From assembly GCA_951812665.1 (NCBI GenBank), contig CATOST010000026.1:58501-122500 (forward strand): a stretch of DNA of 64,000 bases, written 5' to 3'. The DNA is from an uncultured Acidobacteriota bacterium (GTDB taxonomy: Bacteria; Acidobacteriota; UBA6911; RPQK01; JAJDTT01). Numbering within the stretch: the stretch's first letter is position 1; each line of letters starts with the position of its first letter. The notes beneath the pieces are model-generated. The model saw only the letters and a program-made list of their open reading frames with translations. It ran no database searches and was not told the origin of the DNA. Of this stretch, positions 16,493-26,335 are shown piece by piece. A program made the position numbers and the translations under genes.

Positions 16493-17488
16493 TTACTCCG
16501 GGACCGAGCCGCCCGAGTGCGACCGGGACTCCTGTTCCTTTCGGATCGTCCGACTGAGAATGTAGGTCGGCTTACCTTGCGACTCATGATACGTCCGGAT
16601 GATGAGCTCCGCCACCAGGCCGAACAGAATGAATTGGATTCCGACGATGCAGAGGAACACCGCAAGCAGGAGGAGGGGATTGCGGTGGACCTTCACACCC
16701 TGGAGAAACTTCTGGTAGAGGGCGAGCGCGCTGAGCAACCATCCCAAGAGGATCGAGACCAAGCCCAATCCGCCAAAGAGATACATGGGCTTGGTGGAAA
16801 AGCTGACCAGAAACTTGACGGTCATCAGATCCAGAGGAACCTTGAGGGTCCGCAGCAGGCCGTACTTGGATCGTCCGTGCTTGCGGGGGTGATGGCGGAC
16901 CGGGATCTCGGTCACTCTGGCTCCCGTCCAGCTCGCATAGACGGGAATGAACCGGTGCATTTCTCCATAGAGACGAATATGTTGCAGGATTTCGCTCCGG
17001 TAACCCTTGAGGGTGCATCCGTAGTCGCGGAGACGCACGCCGCTGATCCAGCTGATGATTCGATTGGCGGCCCGAGAGGGGAGAATCCGGGTCAGCCACG
17101 GGTCCTGCCGATCCTTTCTCCAGCAACTGACCACATCGTACCCCTCGTCGAGTTTGTCCAGGATCTGCGGAATGTCGGCGGGATCGTTCTGCAAATCGGC
17201 ATCCATGGGAATGATGATCTCGCCCCGGGCATGGTCGAAACCGGCCGACAGGGCTGCAGTCTGTCCGAAGTTGCGAGCGAATTGCAGCACCAGGACATGA
17301 TGGTCCCGTGCGGCGATATCGGCCAGGATTCGACTTCCTCCGTCGCTGCTTCCGTCGTCGATGAAGAGAATCTCGTATTCGGGCTCGAGTCCCTGGAGAA
17401 CCCGCGTCAAATCCTGGTGCAGGATCTCCAGATTGGGTCTCTCGTTGTAGACGGGAACGATGATGGACAGTCGAGGGGGCTCATCCAC
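16493..17488 (-). CDS. Family 2 glycosyltransferase with C-terminal membrane anchor (DPM1/GtrB-like)
   Basis: This 331-residue GT-A glycosyltransferase has the N-terminal signature LSIIVPVYNERPNL. The nucleotide-sugar-binding LFIDDGSSDGG is near residue 43 and the metal-binding DADLQNDP near 98. Two C-terminal hydrophobic segments (about 235-260 and 270-295) anchor it in the membrane. This layout matches enzymes that load a sugar onto polyprenyl phosphate. The neighbour at 17481 is a polyprenyl-phosphate-sugar-using transferase, so the pair may charge and transfer one sugar. I use the GTG at 17488, overlapping the upstream stop by 8 bp; the longer frame adds 41 residues with no family similarity. 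Confidence 0.85.
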   Translation of the reverse strand: MDEPPRLSIIVPVYNERPNLEILHQDLTRVLQGLEPEYEILFIDDGSSDGGSRILADIAARDHHVLVLQFARNFGQTAALSAGFDHARGEIIIPMDADLQNDPADIPQILDKLDEGYDVVSCWRKDRQDPWLTRILPSRAANRIISWISGVRLRDYGCTLKGYRSEILQHIRLYGEMHRFIPVYASWTGARVTEIPVRHHPRKHGRSKYGLLRTLKVPLDLMTVKFLVSFSTKPMYLFGGLGLVSILLGWLLSALALYQKFLQGVKVHRNPLLLLAVFLCIVGIQFILFGLVAELIIRTYHESQGKPTYILSRTIRKEQESRSHSGGSVPE

Positions 17489-19082
17489 CCTGGTTGCTGA
17501 CCAGGTAGACGGGGCGGGTCCAAGCCTCGGGGCGAGTGTCGAGTCGGCCAAGTTTCCATCCTTCGACCAGCGTGGAGGCGGTAGTATACAGTTTGGGTCG
17601 GACTCCCTCAATTTTCAGGGTTGGACCCATTTCCCTCTTCAGCTCAGTGTAGTCCTCCGCGGCCATGATCAAGTAGACGGGCCGAGGGGCTCGCAGCGCC
17701 TCCAGGGCCTGTTGTGGCGTTCCGAGCTCCAGAACCGGCGAATTCAAATAGTAGGCAAGGCTTGGAGTCGACAATCGATAGTAGCCGGCGGTCACAGGAT
17801 CTGCGGACGGGGTTCTGGAGCGGATGATCTCCGCCAGCTGACGGACCGGACGGTACTCTTCCAGAGGTTGAAGGTAGACGTGAAAAGCCACCGCGTAGAA
17901 GAGGCTCAAGGTCCAGGCCGCCAGGCGAATTCGTGATCCCGCCACGGCCATTGCAACTCCCGCCAGGAAGAGAAGGGGAAGCCACCACCCCGCCACGTCC
18001 CGGAACAGGGAATAGGCCAGAAGGGTCAGGGACGCGGTGGCGGCGATCAGGATTCCGCAAATCAGCCACCGGCTCCAGCCGGGCAAAGTCTCCCGGTCCA
18101 GATAGGCGGCCAGCCACAGGGAAGCCACCGGATAGACGGGGAGGATGTAGTACTCCTGCTTGTTGTGAGAAAGGGAGAAGAAGACGAGAAAGATCCCCAG
18201 CCAGAGCGCGAGGAGGATGGAGAGGTTGCGGTCGGGGTAGTGACGAGCGGACCACCCGCCGGCCAGAGCGCCGAGAAGGAGGATCGACCAGGGAAGATAA
18301 TCAGCCAGGAAAACCAGGGGATAGTATTGAAGCCCCCGCTGGGGGCCGAAGTCCACGTGGGTGAACCGGCCCAGATTCTCTTTCCAGAGGAAGTCGAACA
18401 CCGACTCCCAGCCTTGGGTGAACCCCAGCAGCAGATACCAGGAACTCGAGACCAGGCAGAACACCAGGAGAGAACGGGCCCAGGGAGCTTGGCGCCACTG
18501 TTCGGACGACACCGAAAGGAACGTGAAGACGGCGAGTATCAGCGCAGGCAAGAGAATGACCGGTCCCTTGGCCAACACTCCCAGACCCAGAAAAAGGGCC
18601 GCCAGGATCAGGCCTGAGTCACGACGCCTTTTCCACCAGTAGAGGAAGGCAGTCAGCGCCGCAAGGATACAGAACAGGAGCAGGATGTCGATGAGCAGCC
18701 GGCGAGCCAGGATCTGGAAGCGGAAGGTGGTGGCGAACAGGACGGCCGCCAGCAAGGCCGCCCTTTCCGAGACCAGAATCCGTCCCGAGAGAAAAACGGC
18801 CCACACGGAGGCGTAGGCCAGGAGGGCCAGAAGCAGCCGTTCCCAGAAGACGGAGACGCCGAATGCCGAGTAGGCTGCGGCGACCAGCCAATAGCTGAGT
18901 GGGGGTTTGTTCAACCGCGGTTGGCCGTTGAAGCGGGGAACGATCCAATCCCCGTGCTCCACCATTTCGCGAGGGGTCTGAACGTAGAAGGCTTCGTTCG
19001 AGTCCCAGATTGAGGAGGTTCCGAGAGACACGAACAGCGGGAGCGCCAGCAATGCCATTCCGGAGAGCGTGGATCGCTTCAA
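17481..19082 (-). CDS. ArnT/PMT-like membrane glycosyltransferase (GT83-like)
   Basis: This is a 533-residue polytopic membrane protein with about 11-12 hydrophobic segments. The first periplasmic loop has the WDSNEAFYVQTPREMVEHGDW and FNGQPRLNKPPLSYWL motifs of ArnT-like transferases that use polyprenyl-phosphate sugars. A periplasmic C-terminal domain (about 390-533) follows. The TTG start has GGTGGAGA upstream and keeps the basic KR ahead of the first membrane span; an ATG at 19058 is the alternative. The acceptor (lipid A, protein or other glycan) cannot be told. It lies downstream of mutS and is coupled to the GT2 gene. Confidence 0.82.
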   Translation of the reverse strand: MKRSTLSGMALLALPLFVSLGTSSIWDSNEAFYVQTPREMVEHGDWIVPRFNGQPRLNKPPLSYWLVAAAYSAFGVSVFWERLLLALLAYASVWAVFLSGRILVSERAALLAAVLFATTFRFQILARRLLIDILLLFCILAALTAFLYWWKRRRDSGLILAALFLGLGVLAKGPVILLPALILAVFTFLSVSSEQWRQAPWARSLLVFCLVSSSWYLLLGFTQGWESVFDFLWKENLGRFTHVDFGPQRGLQYYPLVFLADYLPWSILLLGALAGGWSARHYPDRNLSILLALWLGIFLVFFSLSHNKQEYYILPVYPVASLWLAAYLDRETLPGWSRWLICGILIAATASLTLLAYSLFRDVAGWWLPLLFLAGVAMAVAGSRIRLAAWTLSLFYAVAFHVYLQPLEEYRPVRQLAEIIRSRTPSADPVTAGYYRLSTPSLAYYLNSPVLELGTPQQALEALRAPRPVYLIMAAEDYTELKREMGPTLKIEGVRPKLYTTASTLVEGWKLGRLDTRPEAWTRPVYLVSNQGG

Positions 19083-19155
19083 CTTGCGGTCTCCACCAAA
19101 GCTGCCGGGGGTGCCTCAGTCGAATAGCGATAAACCTGGGGTATCGAGGCCGGAA

Positions 19156-21660
19156 TCAGAAGAGATTCCCCTGAAGCTGCTCGCATGGCTTGGAAACGTC
19201 AGGCTGCGGGGAGTTGCCCGAAAGGTTGAGTTCCTTGCGTTCCAATCGAGAGAGGATTTCCCGTGCCCGTCCGACCACGCGTCTCGGCAGCCCCGCCAGG
19301 CGAGCCACTTCAATCCCATAGCTCTTGTTGGCCACGCCGGGCAGAACTCGGTGGAACAGTAAAATTCTGTCTCCCGACTCCTTGACTGCGACTCGATAGT
19401 TCTTGACGCCCTCGTAGATATTCTCCAACTGGGTCAGTTCCTGGTAATGGGTCGCGAACAGGGTCCGGGCCCGGCGGTCCGGTTCGGTCAGGAGAAATTC
19501 GGCGACGGCCCAGGCAATGGAGAGACCGTCGAATGTGGCCGTGCCGCGTCCGACTTCATCCAGCAGAATGAAGCTTCTTGGGGTCGCGCTGTTGAGGATG
19601 TTGGCCGTCTCGATCATCTCCACCATGAAGGTGGAGCGGCCGCGGGACAGATCGTCGCTGGCCCCGACACGAGTGAAAATCTGATCCACCAGGCCAATGC
19701 GCGCCTGCTGAGCCGGCACGAACGATCCCATCTGCGCCAGGATGACAATGAGGGCATTCTGGCGCAGATAGGTGGACTTGCCCCCCATATTGGGACCGGT
19801 CAGGATTAGCATCTGATCGGATTCGTCGTTCGTGAACAACGGGTTGGGAACGAATGGCTCACCTCCGTCCTGAACCTCCAGCACGGGATGTCTTCCCTCC
19901 TGGATGTCCAGTTCGCAAGAGTCGTCGACCTCTGGTCTGCAGTAGCCGTACTTTCTGGAGGCCTGTCCCAGGGAGAGCAACAGGTCGAGTTCCGCCACCC
20001 GCCGGGCCGCCGTCTGAATCCGCGCGGCTTCGGCGGCGACCTCTCGGCGGATCTGCAGAAAGAGGTCCCGTTCCAGCTCGAAGATCCGCTCTTCGGCTTG
20101 GAGAACCTTTTCCTCGTGGACTTTGAGTTCGGGAGTGATGAACCGCTCCGAACCCACCAGGGTCTGACGCCGGACATAAGTCTCGGGAACGGAAGAGGAA
20201 TGGGTCTTGGTGACCTCGATGAAGTAACCGAAGACCTTGTTGTACCGGACCTTGAGACTCGGGATCCCCGTCCGCTTGCGCTCCTGAGATTCCAGACTCG
20301 CCAGGAAGGACTTGCCCGAATGGGAAATCTCGCGAAGCTGGTCCAACTCGGCATGGAATCCGGGCGCGATGATCCCTCCGTCGGTCAAGCTGACGGGTGG
20401 ATTCTGGGCCAGGGAGGTCTCCAAGGCCTCGGACACGTCCGGCAGCGTGTCCTGGAGTGGTTCCAGCAACCGGCTGTCATATCGTTCCAGCAAGGGCGCC
20501 AACCGGGGCAGTATCCGGATTGACGTCTTGAGCGCCGCCAGATCTCTCGGGTTGGCAGTGCCCAGAGTGATCCGGCTCAGCAGCCGCTCCATATCCTGGA
20601 TCGAATCCAGGAGCTTGCCCAGCCGCTCCATCCGGAGAAGAGAAGATTGGAGTTCTGCCACCGCGTCCTGTCTGGCTCGGATCTGCCCCAGGTCCAGGGA
20701 AGGCCGCAGGATCCGATGCCGCAAGAGGCGGGCGCCCATGGCGGTTCGGGTGAAATCCAGAGTCGAGAGGAGCGTCCACCGCCGACCCCCGTTCAGCTCC
20801 CGGACCAGTTCCAGATTTCGGACGCTGGTTTCGTCGATCTTGAGGTGGTCTCGCGTCTCCAGGAGACGCAGCCCGGTAATGTGGTCCAGGGGAGCTTTCT
20901 GGGTCTGCCGGACGTAATGGAGCAGGGAACCGCCGGCCGATACCGCGGCGCCCTGGCCATTGATGCCGAAGCCCTCCAAGGTGGACACCTGAAAATGCTC
21001 CAGGAGCAGACGCCGGGCGTAGTCGGAATCGAAAGTCCAATCTTCCTGAAAGGTGCGGGAGATCTGCCGGTGATCGTCAGCGGACAGCTGTTCCCGGATC
21101 CGGGAAACATCCCTCTCCGGCAACACCAGTTCCCGGGGGCGAAAGAGCGCCAACTCTTCCCGGGCTCGCTGCCACGACTCCCGGCCGCTGAACTCGGTGA
21201 TCCAGAATTCTCCCGTCGAGAGATCCAGAAAGGAGAGGCCGACCCGATCATCGTGCTGCAGGAGGCTACCCAGGTAGTTGTTCTCCTTGGAGTCGAGAAC
21301 GCCCTCCTCGATCACGGTCCCGGGAGTGACGATGCGGACCACCTCGCGCCGCACGAGTCCCTTGGCCCGGCGAGGATTCTCGACCTGCTCGCACAATGCG
21401 ACCTTGTGCCCTTTTCGGATCAGCCGTCCCAGATAGGTTTGGATGGCATGGTGGGGGACGCCGCACATGGGAATGGGTTGACCCTTGGCGTTGTGGTTCC
21501 GGGCGGTGAGGGTGATCTCCAGGTCGCGGCTGGCGACGACGGCATCCTCGTAGAACATCTCGTAGAAATCGCCCAAGCGGAAAAAAAGGAGAATCCCCGG
21601 GTGCCGGAGCTTGATCTCATGGTACTGTTTCATCATCGGGGTGAGACGTTCCACAACCAT
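19156..21660 (-). CDS. mutS: DNA mismatch repair protein MutS
   Basis: This 834-residue mismatch-recognition ATPase has the N-terminal mismatch-binding domain with the Phe-X-Glu wedge in GDFYEMFYEDA near residue 34. The connector, lever and clamp domains follow, and the ATPase has GPNMGGKST near 623, FMVEMIETANIL and the LLDEVGRGTATFDG box. All key elements are intact, in contrast to the frameshifted mutL at 58661. A start at the ATG codons near residue 9 (MMKQYHEIK) is also possible. It is divergent from tsaB. Confidence 0.95.
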   Translation of the reverse strand: MVVERLTPMMKQYHEIKLRHPGILLFFRLGDFYEMFYEDAVVASRDLEITLTARNHNAKGQPIPMCGVPHHAIQTYLGRLIRKGHKVALCEQVENPRRAKGLVRREVVRIVTPGTVIEEGVLDSKENNYLGSLLQHDDRVGLSFLDLSTGEFWITEFSGRESWQRAREELALFRPRELVLPERDVSRIREQLSADDHRQISRTFQEDWTFDSDYARRLLLEHFQVSTLEGFGINGQGAAVSAGGSLLHYVRQTQKAPLDHITGLRLLETRDHLKIDETSVRNLELVRELNGGRRWTLLSTLDFTRTAMGARLLRHRILRPSLDLGQIRARQDAVAELQSSLLRMERLGKLLDSIQDMERLLSRITLGTANPRDLAALKTSIRILPRLAPLLERYDSRLLEPLQDTLPDVSEALETSLAQNPPVSLTDGGIIAPGFHAELDQLREISHSGKSFLASLESQERKRTGIPSLKVRYNKVFGYFIEVTKTHSSSVPETYVRRQTLVGSERFITPELKVHEEKVLQAEERIFELERDLFLQIRREVAAEAARIQTAARRVAELDLLLSLGQASRKYGYCRPEVDDSCELDIQEGRHPVLEVQDGGEPFVPNPLFTNDESDQMLILTGPNMGGKSTYLRQNALIVILAQMGSFVPAQQARIGLVDQIFTRVGASDDLSRGRSTFMVEMIETANILNSATPRSFILLDEVGRGTATFDGLSIAWAVAEFLLTEPDRRARTLFATHYQELTQLENIYEGVKNYRVAVKESGDRILLFHRVLPGVANKSYGIEVARLAGLPRRVVGRAREILSRLERKELNLSGNSPQPDVSKPCEQLQGNLF

Positions 21661-21757
21661 TTACTTTAGCAGCAACGTGTGAAATAAACTCCGGGATTTT
21701 TTCCAGGTCCGGGGCTTCGGAACGCGGGCCGGCAGCCCGGTTCCGGGAGTGTTTGCC

Positions 21758-22456
21758 ATGTACATCCTGGCCCTCGATACGGCCACCAACAGCGGCGGGA
21801 TTGCCTTGAGCCGAAACGCCGAAGTGATCGGTCAGGTCATGTTGAAGGCGCCACTGCGCTATTCGGAAGAAGTGCTCTCGTGCGCGGAGTTTCTGCTTGA
21901 TGGTCTCCGGGTGAAACGCACCCAATTGGGGTGTTTTGCCGTGGCCGCGGGTCCGGGCTCATTCACCGGACTGCGAATCGGGCTGGCCACGGTCAAGGCC
22001 TTTGCCCAGAGTCTGGATCGGCCCGCGGTGGGGCTGTCCACCCTGGAAGCTCTTGCTTTCAGGTTCCGCTGGACCCGGAACCGGATCGTTCCCATGATCG
22101 ACGCCCGCAGGCAACAAATCTATGGAGCCGCCTATCGGACCGACTCGGAATCGGGCGTCCGCCTTGAGGTCGAGGAACAGGTGGCACCCCCGGCGGAGTT
22201 CTTGAGGCAAGTCCCCCCTGGAGATCATCTCTTCGTCGGTGACGGCGCCCAGCAGTATCGCACCACCATCCAGGCTCTTCACCCCCGGTCCCGAGTCGCC
22301 AGTTCAAACAATTGCATCTTGCCGGAGCTCTGCCTTCTGGCCCACCGGAGGCACATGGCGGGTGAGACCGGTGGCGAACGGCACTTGAAGGCGAACTATC
22401 TGCGCCCTTCGGATGCCAGGATCACTGCTCACACCCGGCATTTGCGCCATCCATGA
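21758..22456 (+). CDS. tsaB: tRNA t6A biosynthesis protein TsaB
   Basis: TsaB is the inactive ASKHA-fold partner of TsaD in the threonylcarbamoyl transferase complex. The 232-residue protein opens with ILALDTATNSGGIAL and has the AAGPGSFTGLRIGLATVKAFA signature near residue 68. I use the ATG at 21758, which has GGGAG 8 nt upstream, rather than a GTG 9 bp earlier. TsaC, for the first step of the pathway, is in the same window; tsaD and tsaE are not seen. Its stop overlaps the MFS gene start (ATGA). Confidence 0.92.
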   Translation: MYILALDTATNSGGIALSRNAEVIGQVMLKAPLRYSEEVLSCAEFLLDGLRVKRTQLGCFAVAAGPGSFTGLRIGLATVKAFAQSLDRPAVGLSTLEALAFRFRWTRNRIVPMIDARRQQIYGAAYRTDSESGVRLEVEEQVAPPAEFLRQVPPGDHLFVGDGAQQYRTTIQALHPRSRVASSNNCILPELCLLAHRRHMAGETGGERHLKANYLRPSDARITAHTRHLRHP

Positions 22457-23628
22457 GCCGGCTTCGTGACCGCTGGACCATTGCCGCTCTGTTTGGAGCG
22501 CTGTTGCTGGCCGCCGTCGACGCCCAGATGCTGATCCCCCTTCTGGGGCGTCTGGAAGCGGACTATGGGACTTCGGTGGAGGGGATGGGGAGGCTCTTCA
22601 GTGTCTATGCACTGACGGCCGGCGGTTTCAACCTGGTGGTGGGTCCCTTCACGGATCGCTGGGGACGGCTCCCGTTTCTGCGGGCGGGTCTCGCGGTTTT
22701 CGCTCTGCTGGCTCTGGTCACCCACTTCTCCCACGGATATCTGCAATTGCTCTGGCTGCGCGCCGGTACCGGAGCGGCATCCGGACTCATCTCGACCTGC
22801 ACGGCCGGCCTGGTGGGGGACGTCTTTCCCTACCGTCGCCGGGGCAGGGTCATGGGCATCGTCCTGAGCGCCTACTTCGTGGCTTTGATCGTGGGAGTTC
22901 CGGCCGGCACCTGGATCGCCGATCGCTGGCAGTGGAGAAGTGTGTTTCTGGCTTCGTGCCTCTTGGCCTCGGCAGTCCTGGCCTCCCTCTGGGGCCCGCT
23001 GGCGGACTTTCGCGCCGGAGCTTCGACAGGTACAAGAATTCAGTTCGCCTACCGGCGTTTCTTCTCGGTTCGTCCCCTGAGAAGCGCCCTGCTGGTCTCC
23101 TTCGCCGTCGCCGGCGGCACCATGGCGCTGATGGTGTATCTCTCCGGTTATCTCATCGACCGTTTCGGCGTGGCTCCCATCCAGATCTCCTGGTTGTTTG
23201 TGGTGGCGGGGATCGCCGCCGTCACGGGGAGTCTGATCTCGGGTTGGGTGGTGGATCGTTGGACCAAGCGAAAGGTCTTTCTATGGGCCAACCTGGCCTT
23301 CGTCCTCACCATTTCGGGTCTGACGTCGTTTCCGTGGGGGGCAGGGCTCATCGGTCTCTTCTTCGCCGTGAGTCTGTGCGTGAGTTTCCGCCAGACCGCT
23401 CTGCAGACTCTGCAGACGCAACTGGTGGGGATCGATGAGCGCGGTTCGTACCTCGCCCTTCGAAACTGCTTTTCGCAACTGGGAATCGCCGTGGTGGTCC
23501 TGGTCTCAGGCTGGTGCTATTCCTGGTCCGGTTACGGAGCCGTCGTTTTCCTGGTGGCGCTGCTCTCGGTCGCTGCCGGCGTCCTCTTCTTCCTGAGTAT
23601 CCAGGAACCTCGGGGATCTGCCGAATAG
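22453..23628 (+). CDS. Major facilitator superfamily transporter
   Basis: This is a 391-residue inner-membrane protein with twelve likely transmembrane segments. The loop 2-3 motif of the superfamily is visible as GPFTDRWGRLPFL near residue 65, and its second-half counterpart as SGWVVDRWTKRKVFL near 265. The closest general resemblance is to drug/H+ antiporter-type MFS proteins, but the substrate is unknown. It starts within the tsaB stop codon, so it is translationally coupled to it, and it ends just before the protease gene. Confidence 0.8.
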   Translation: MSRLRDRWTIAALFGALLLAAVDAQMLIPLLGRLEADYGTSVEGMGRLFSVYALTAGGFNLVVGPFTDRWGRLPFLRAGLAVFALLALVTHFSHGYLQLLWLRAGTGAASGLISTCTAGLVGDVFPYRRRGRVMGIVLSAYFVALIVGVPAGTWIADRWQWRSVFLASCLLASAVLASLWGPLADFRAGASTGTRIQFAYRRFFSVRPLRSALLVSFAVAGGTMALMVYLSGYLIDRFGVAPIQISWLFVVAGIAAVTGSLISGWVVDRWTKRKVFLWANLAFVLTISGLTSFPWGAGLIGLFFAVSLCVSFRQTALQTLQTQLVGIDERGSYLALRNCFSQLGIAVVVLVSGWCYSWSGYGAVVFLVALLSVAAGVLFFLSIQEPRGSAE

Positions 23629-23634
23629 TATAAT
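23629..23634 (+). promoter_or_regulatory. Consensus -10 box directly ahead of the HtrA-like gene
   Basis: A perfect TATAAT ends 6 nt before the ATG at 23641, so transcription would start at or next to the start codon. No good -35 is visible. The 13-mer GTATAATCGGGCC recurs ahead of hisS. Confidence 0.45.
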
Positions 23635-23640
23635 CGGGCC

Positions 23641-24792
23641 ATGAACCGGACGGAATTCTGGAAGCTGGTTCTGGCCAGCAGTCTGCTTTCCACTGCGATG
23701 GTGGTCTTCCTGACGCGGTGGCCGGTTCCCGATCCGACCCATGCCGAATTCACGGAGCCCGAAACCCAGGCCTTCGACACTGCCCGAACCCGGGACGAAG
23801 ACATCAATATCCGCATTTATGACGAGCTGGGACCCGGCGTGGTGAATGTGACCAGCACCACGCTGGAGCGGAATTTCTGGTTCGACGTCATTCCCAGGCG
23901 GGGCGTCGGCAGCGGAGTCGTCATCGACCGCAAGGGCCGGATCGTGACCAATTTCCATGTCGTCCAGGAGGCCAGCCGGATCGAGGTCACGCTCTACGAC
24001 AAGAGCAGTTACGAAGCCAAGGTTCTGGGGACCGATCGTTTCAACGATCTGGCGATCCTGGAGATTGCATGTCCGGCCGAGAAACTCCACCCCCTCAAGC
24101 TGGGTTCGAGCGACAATCTGAAAGTCGGGCAGAAAGTCCTGGCCATCGGCAATCCCTTCGGCTTCGAGCATACGCTGACGACGGGAATCATCTCTTCGCT
24201 GGGCCGGAGCCTCCGGACCGAATCCGGAGTCATCGAGAACGTCATCCAGAGTGATGCCGCCATCAATCCCGGGAACAGCGGCGGTCCACTGTTGAACACG
24301 CGGGGGGAGCTCATCGGAATCAATACCGCCATCTACTCTCGATCCGGCGAAAGCGCCGGGATCGGGTTCGCCGTCCCGGTGAACATATTGCGGCGTATCG
24401 TTCCCGATCTGGTGTCCTACGGGTTCGTGCGCCGCCCCTGGTTCGGAGTCCAGGGACGCAGGTTGACGCCGCGGCTGGCGTCTGCCCTGAAGCTCCCGGT
24501 CCAGGAAGGATTCCTGATCGAGGGGGTAGAGGAGGGAAGTTCTTCGGATCTGGCCGGCCTGAGAGGCGGCCGCCGGAGGGTCCTGCTGGGAAACTTCTTC
24601 CTCATCATCGGGGGCGACGTCTTGATCTCCCTGGAGGGCGAGCCGGTTCGGACCCACGACGACATTGTCCGTTTGCTGGGAGACAAGCGGCCCGGAGACC
24701 GGGTCAGCGCAAGCTTCTATCGAGGGGATCGCAGGGTCGAGACGATTATCGAACTGGTGGGATACGAACAGTTCGGTGCGCGTCGGATCTGA
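23641..24792 (+). CDS. HtrA/DegP-like trypsin-fold serine protease with PDZ domain
   Basis: This 383-residue periplasmic S1C protease is anchored by an N-terminal membrane segment (about 8-25). The catalytic triad is visible: H106 in VTNFHVV, D136 in FNDLAIL and S213 in GNSGGPLL. A single PDZ domain (about 280-380) follows, making it DegS-like in layout, with one PDZ and a membrane anchor, rather than two-PDZ DegP. The likely role is envelope protein quality control. The message may be leaderless, given the TATAAT 6 nt before the start. Confidence 0.9.
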   Translation: MNRTEFWKLVLASSLLSTAMVVFLTRWPVPDPTHAEFTEPETQAFDTARTRDEDINIRIYDELGPGVVNVTSTTLERNFWFDVIPRRGVGSGVVIDRKGRIVTNFHVVQEASRIEVTLYDKSSYEAKVLGTDRFNDLAILEIACPAEKLHPLKLGSSDNLKVGQKVLAIGNPFGFEHTLTTGIISSLGRSLRTESGVIENVIQSDAAINPGNSGGPLLNTRGELIGINTAIYSRSGESAGIGFAVPVNILRRIVPDLVSYGFVRRPWFGVQGRRLTPRLASALKLPVQEGFLIEGVEEGSSSDLAGLRGGRRRVLLGNFFLIIGGDVLISLEGEPVRTHDDIVRLLGDKRPGDRVSASFYRGDRRVETIIELVGYEQFGARRI

Positions 24793-24926
24793 ACGGACTC
24801 ACCGCCCGCCGAGCCCTGAGAAATCGGTCGAACTTCAAGCGGGGCAATGCCGTTCCAGGCCGAGATCCGTTTTTTTCGGGGTCGAACGTTATAGTGAGTG
24901 AGGACAAGTAACGAAGGAGGTTGGAG

Positions 24927-25361
24927 ATGTTCAACAAGGCTATCTTGATCGGAAGACTGGGGCGCGATCCTGAGGTTCGATACACGACATCAGGTACTGC
25001 GGTGGCGGATTTCTCGGTGGCGACCAACGAAGTCTGGACCGATCAGAGTGGGGAACGCCAGGAGCGAACTGAGTGGCACAGGATCGTCGTCTGGAGCAGG
25101 TTGGCGGAGATTTGCGAGAAGTATCTGCGCAAGGGAAGTCTCGTCATGATTGAGGGACGAATCCAGACTCGGGAGTGGGACGATCGGGACGGGAACCGAA
25201 GGCGAACCACTGAAATCAGAGCCTTCGGGATGAAGATGCTGGATTCTCGGGCAGACCGGATGGGAGGGGGCCCGACACCCGACAGATCCCCTTCCCGTAC
25301 TCAAACACCGTCTCAACCTTCACAGGAAGTGGAAATCACCGACGACGACATTCCATTCTGA
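24927..25361 (+). CDS. ssb: Single-stranded DNA-binding protein
   Basis: SSB coats single-stranded DNA in replication and repair. The 144-residue protein has one OB fold, with [19 protein letters not shown] at the start and [14 protein letters not shown] near 50. A flexible Ser/Thr/Pro/Gln tail follows, and the canonical acidic tip DDDIPF recruits partner proteins. AAGGAGG sits 6 nt before the ATG at 24927, which decides the start over a TTG 6 bp earlier. It converges on cpoB. Confidence 0.95.
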   Translation: MFNKAILIGRLGRDPEVRYTTSGTAVADFSVATNEVWTDQSGERQERTEWHRIVVWSRLAEICEKYLRKGSLVMIEGRIQTREWDDRDGNRRRTTEIRAFGMKMLDSRADRMGGGPTPDRSPSRTQTPSQPSQEVEITDDDIPF

Positions 25362-25412
25362 TGCCTCGTCCCGGGCTAATCGTCAGGTAGGACGCCTATT
25401 GCCCGGTACGAT

Positions 25413-26207
25413 CTACACCCCCATGCGCTCCAGCTCCTGCTGAGCTTGGACCGATTCCTGAGAATCGGGATAAATTTCGATCAGTTGCCTGAGGGTGTCG
25501 ATGGCATCTGTATTCTTCTGCAGGTGCTGGTAGACCTGGGCCTTCTTGAAATAGGCCGCGGCGGTCTTGTCGCCCTTGGGATAAAGATTGATGACCTGGT
25601 CGAAGGCCTCGATGGCCTGTTCGTAACGCTGCTGCTGCTGGGAGCAGATGCCGCTGTAGAAGAGGGCGTTGTCGCTGTACTCGCTGTCCGGGTGGCTTTC
25701 CAACAGGTCCTGAAAGCCGGCGATGGCCAAGTCGTAGTTTCCGATCAGGAAGTCGTTGTAGGCCGCCGCATAGGCTTGATCGGGCTGGATCCTACCTTCC
25801 GCTGCCGCCGGCGCCGTTCTCAGAGATGTCATTCTGACTTGTTGCTCTTCCTGTTTTTTCTGCAGGGCCGCAAGCCGGTTGTTGGTGTCGTCCAGCTTCA
25901 CGCTCAGATTCTGGACTTCGGATCGGATCGAAGTGACCAGGTTGAAGACATCCGTCTTCTGTTCCTGCATGGTCCGGTGCAACTCGTCCGTCGCCAGATT
26001 CATCCGGGCCACCTGATCATTCAACTGTTCCAGGAGAGACTTGAACACGGAACCGGTCTCGTCGGTGCCCTTCTGGAGCAACCGGATCTGGTTCGAGAGC
26101 TGGAGTACGTCGCTCTGAAGACGAACGATCTCCTCTTTGGTGCCTCCCATCGAGAAGACGAACAATCCCAGCGATACCGGCGCGAGAACAGATGCTGACA
26201 GTTTCAT
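25413..26207 (-). CDS. cpoB: Tol-Pal system protein CpoB/YbgF
   Basis: This is a periplasmic coordinator of Tol-Pal function and cell-wall synthesis at division. The 264-residue protein has a signal peptide (about 1-20) and a coiled-coil trimerisation region (about 24-120, heptads such as LQSDVLQLSNQIRLLQ). Three TPR repeats near 140-255 include AAYNDFLIGNYDLAIAGF, DNALFYSGICSQQQQRYEQAIEAF and AAYFKKAQVYQHLQ. It is the last gene of the tol-pal block, 128 bp after pal. Confidence 0.9.
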   Translation of the reverse strand: MKLSASVLAPVSLGLFVFSMGGTKEEIVRLQSDVLQLSNQIRLLQKGTDETGSVFKSLLEQLNDQVARMNLATDELHRTMQEQKTDVFNLVTSIRSEVQNLSVKLDDTNNRLAALQKKQEEQQVRMTSLRTAPAAAEGRIQPDQAYAAAYNDFLIGNYDLAIAGFQDLLESHPDSEYSDNALFYSGICSQQQQRYEQAIEAFDQVINLYPKGDKTAAAYFKKAQVYQHLQKNTDAIDTLRQLIEIYPDSQESVQAQQELERMGV

Positions 26208-26335
26208 GGCCTGCTCCTAGGTTGAGTTCCAACGGTAAGGACCGGATGTCTCGGACAATCCACCGCCGGAATCCGTGAAACCGGGGAGACAATTGCCCCG
26301 GTCTCACAGTCGAGCGGCAGGTTCACCGCTAGCCC

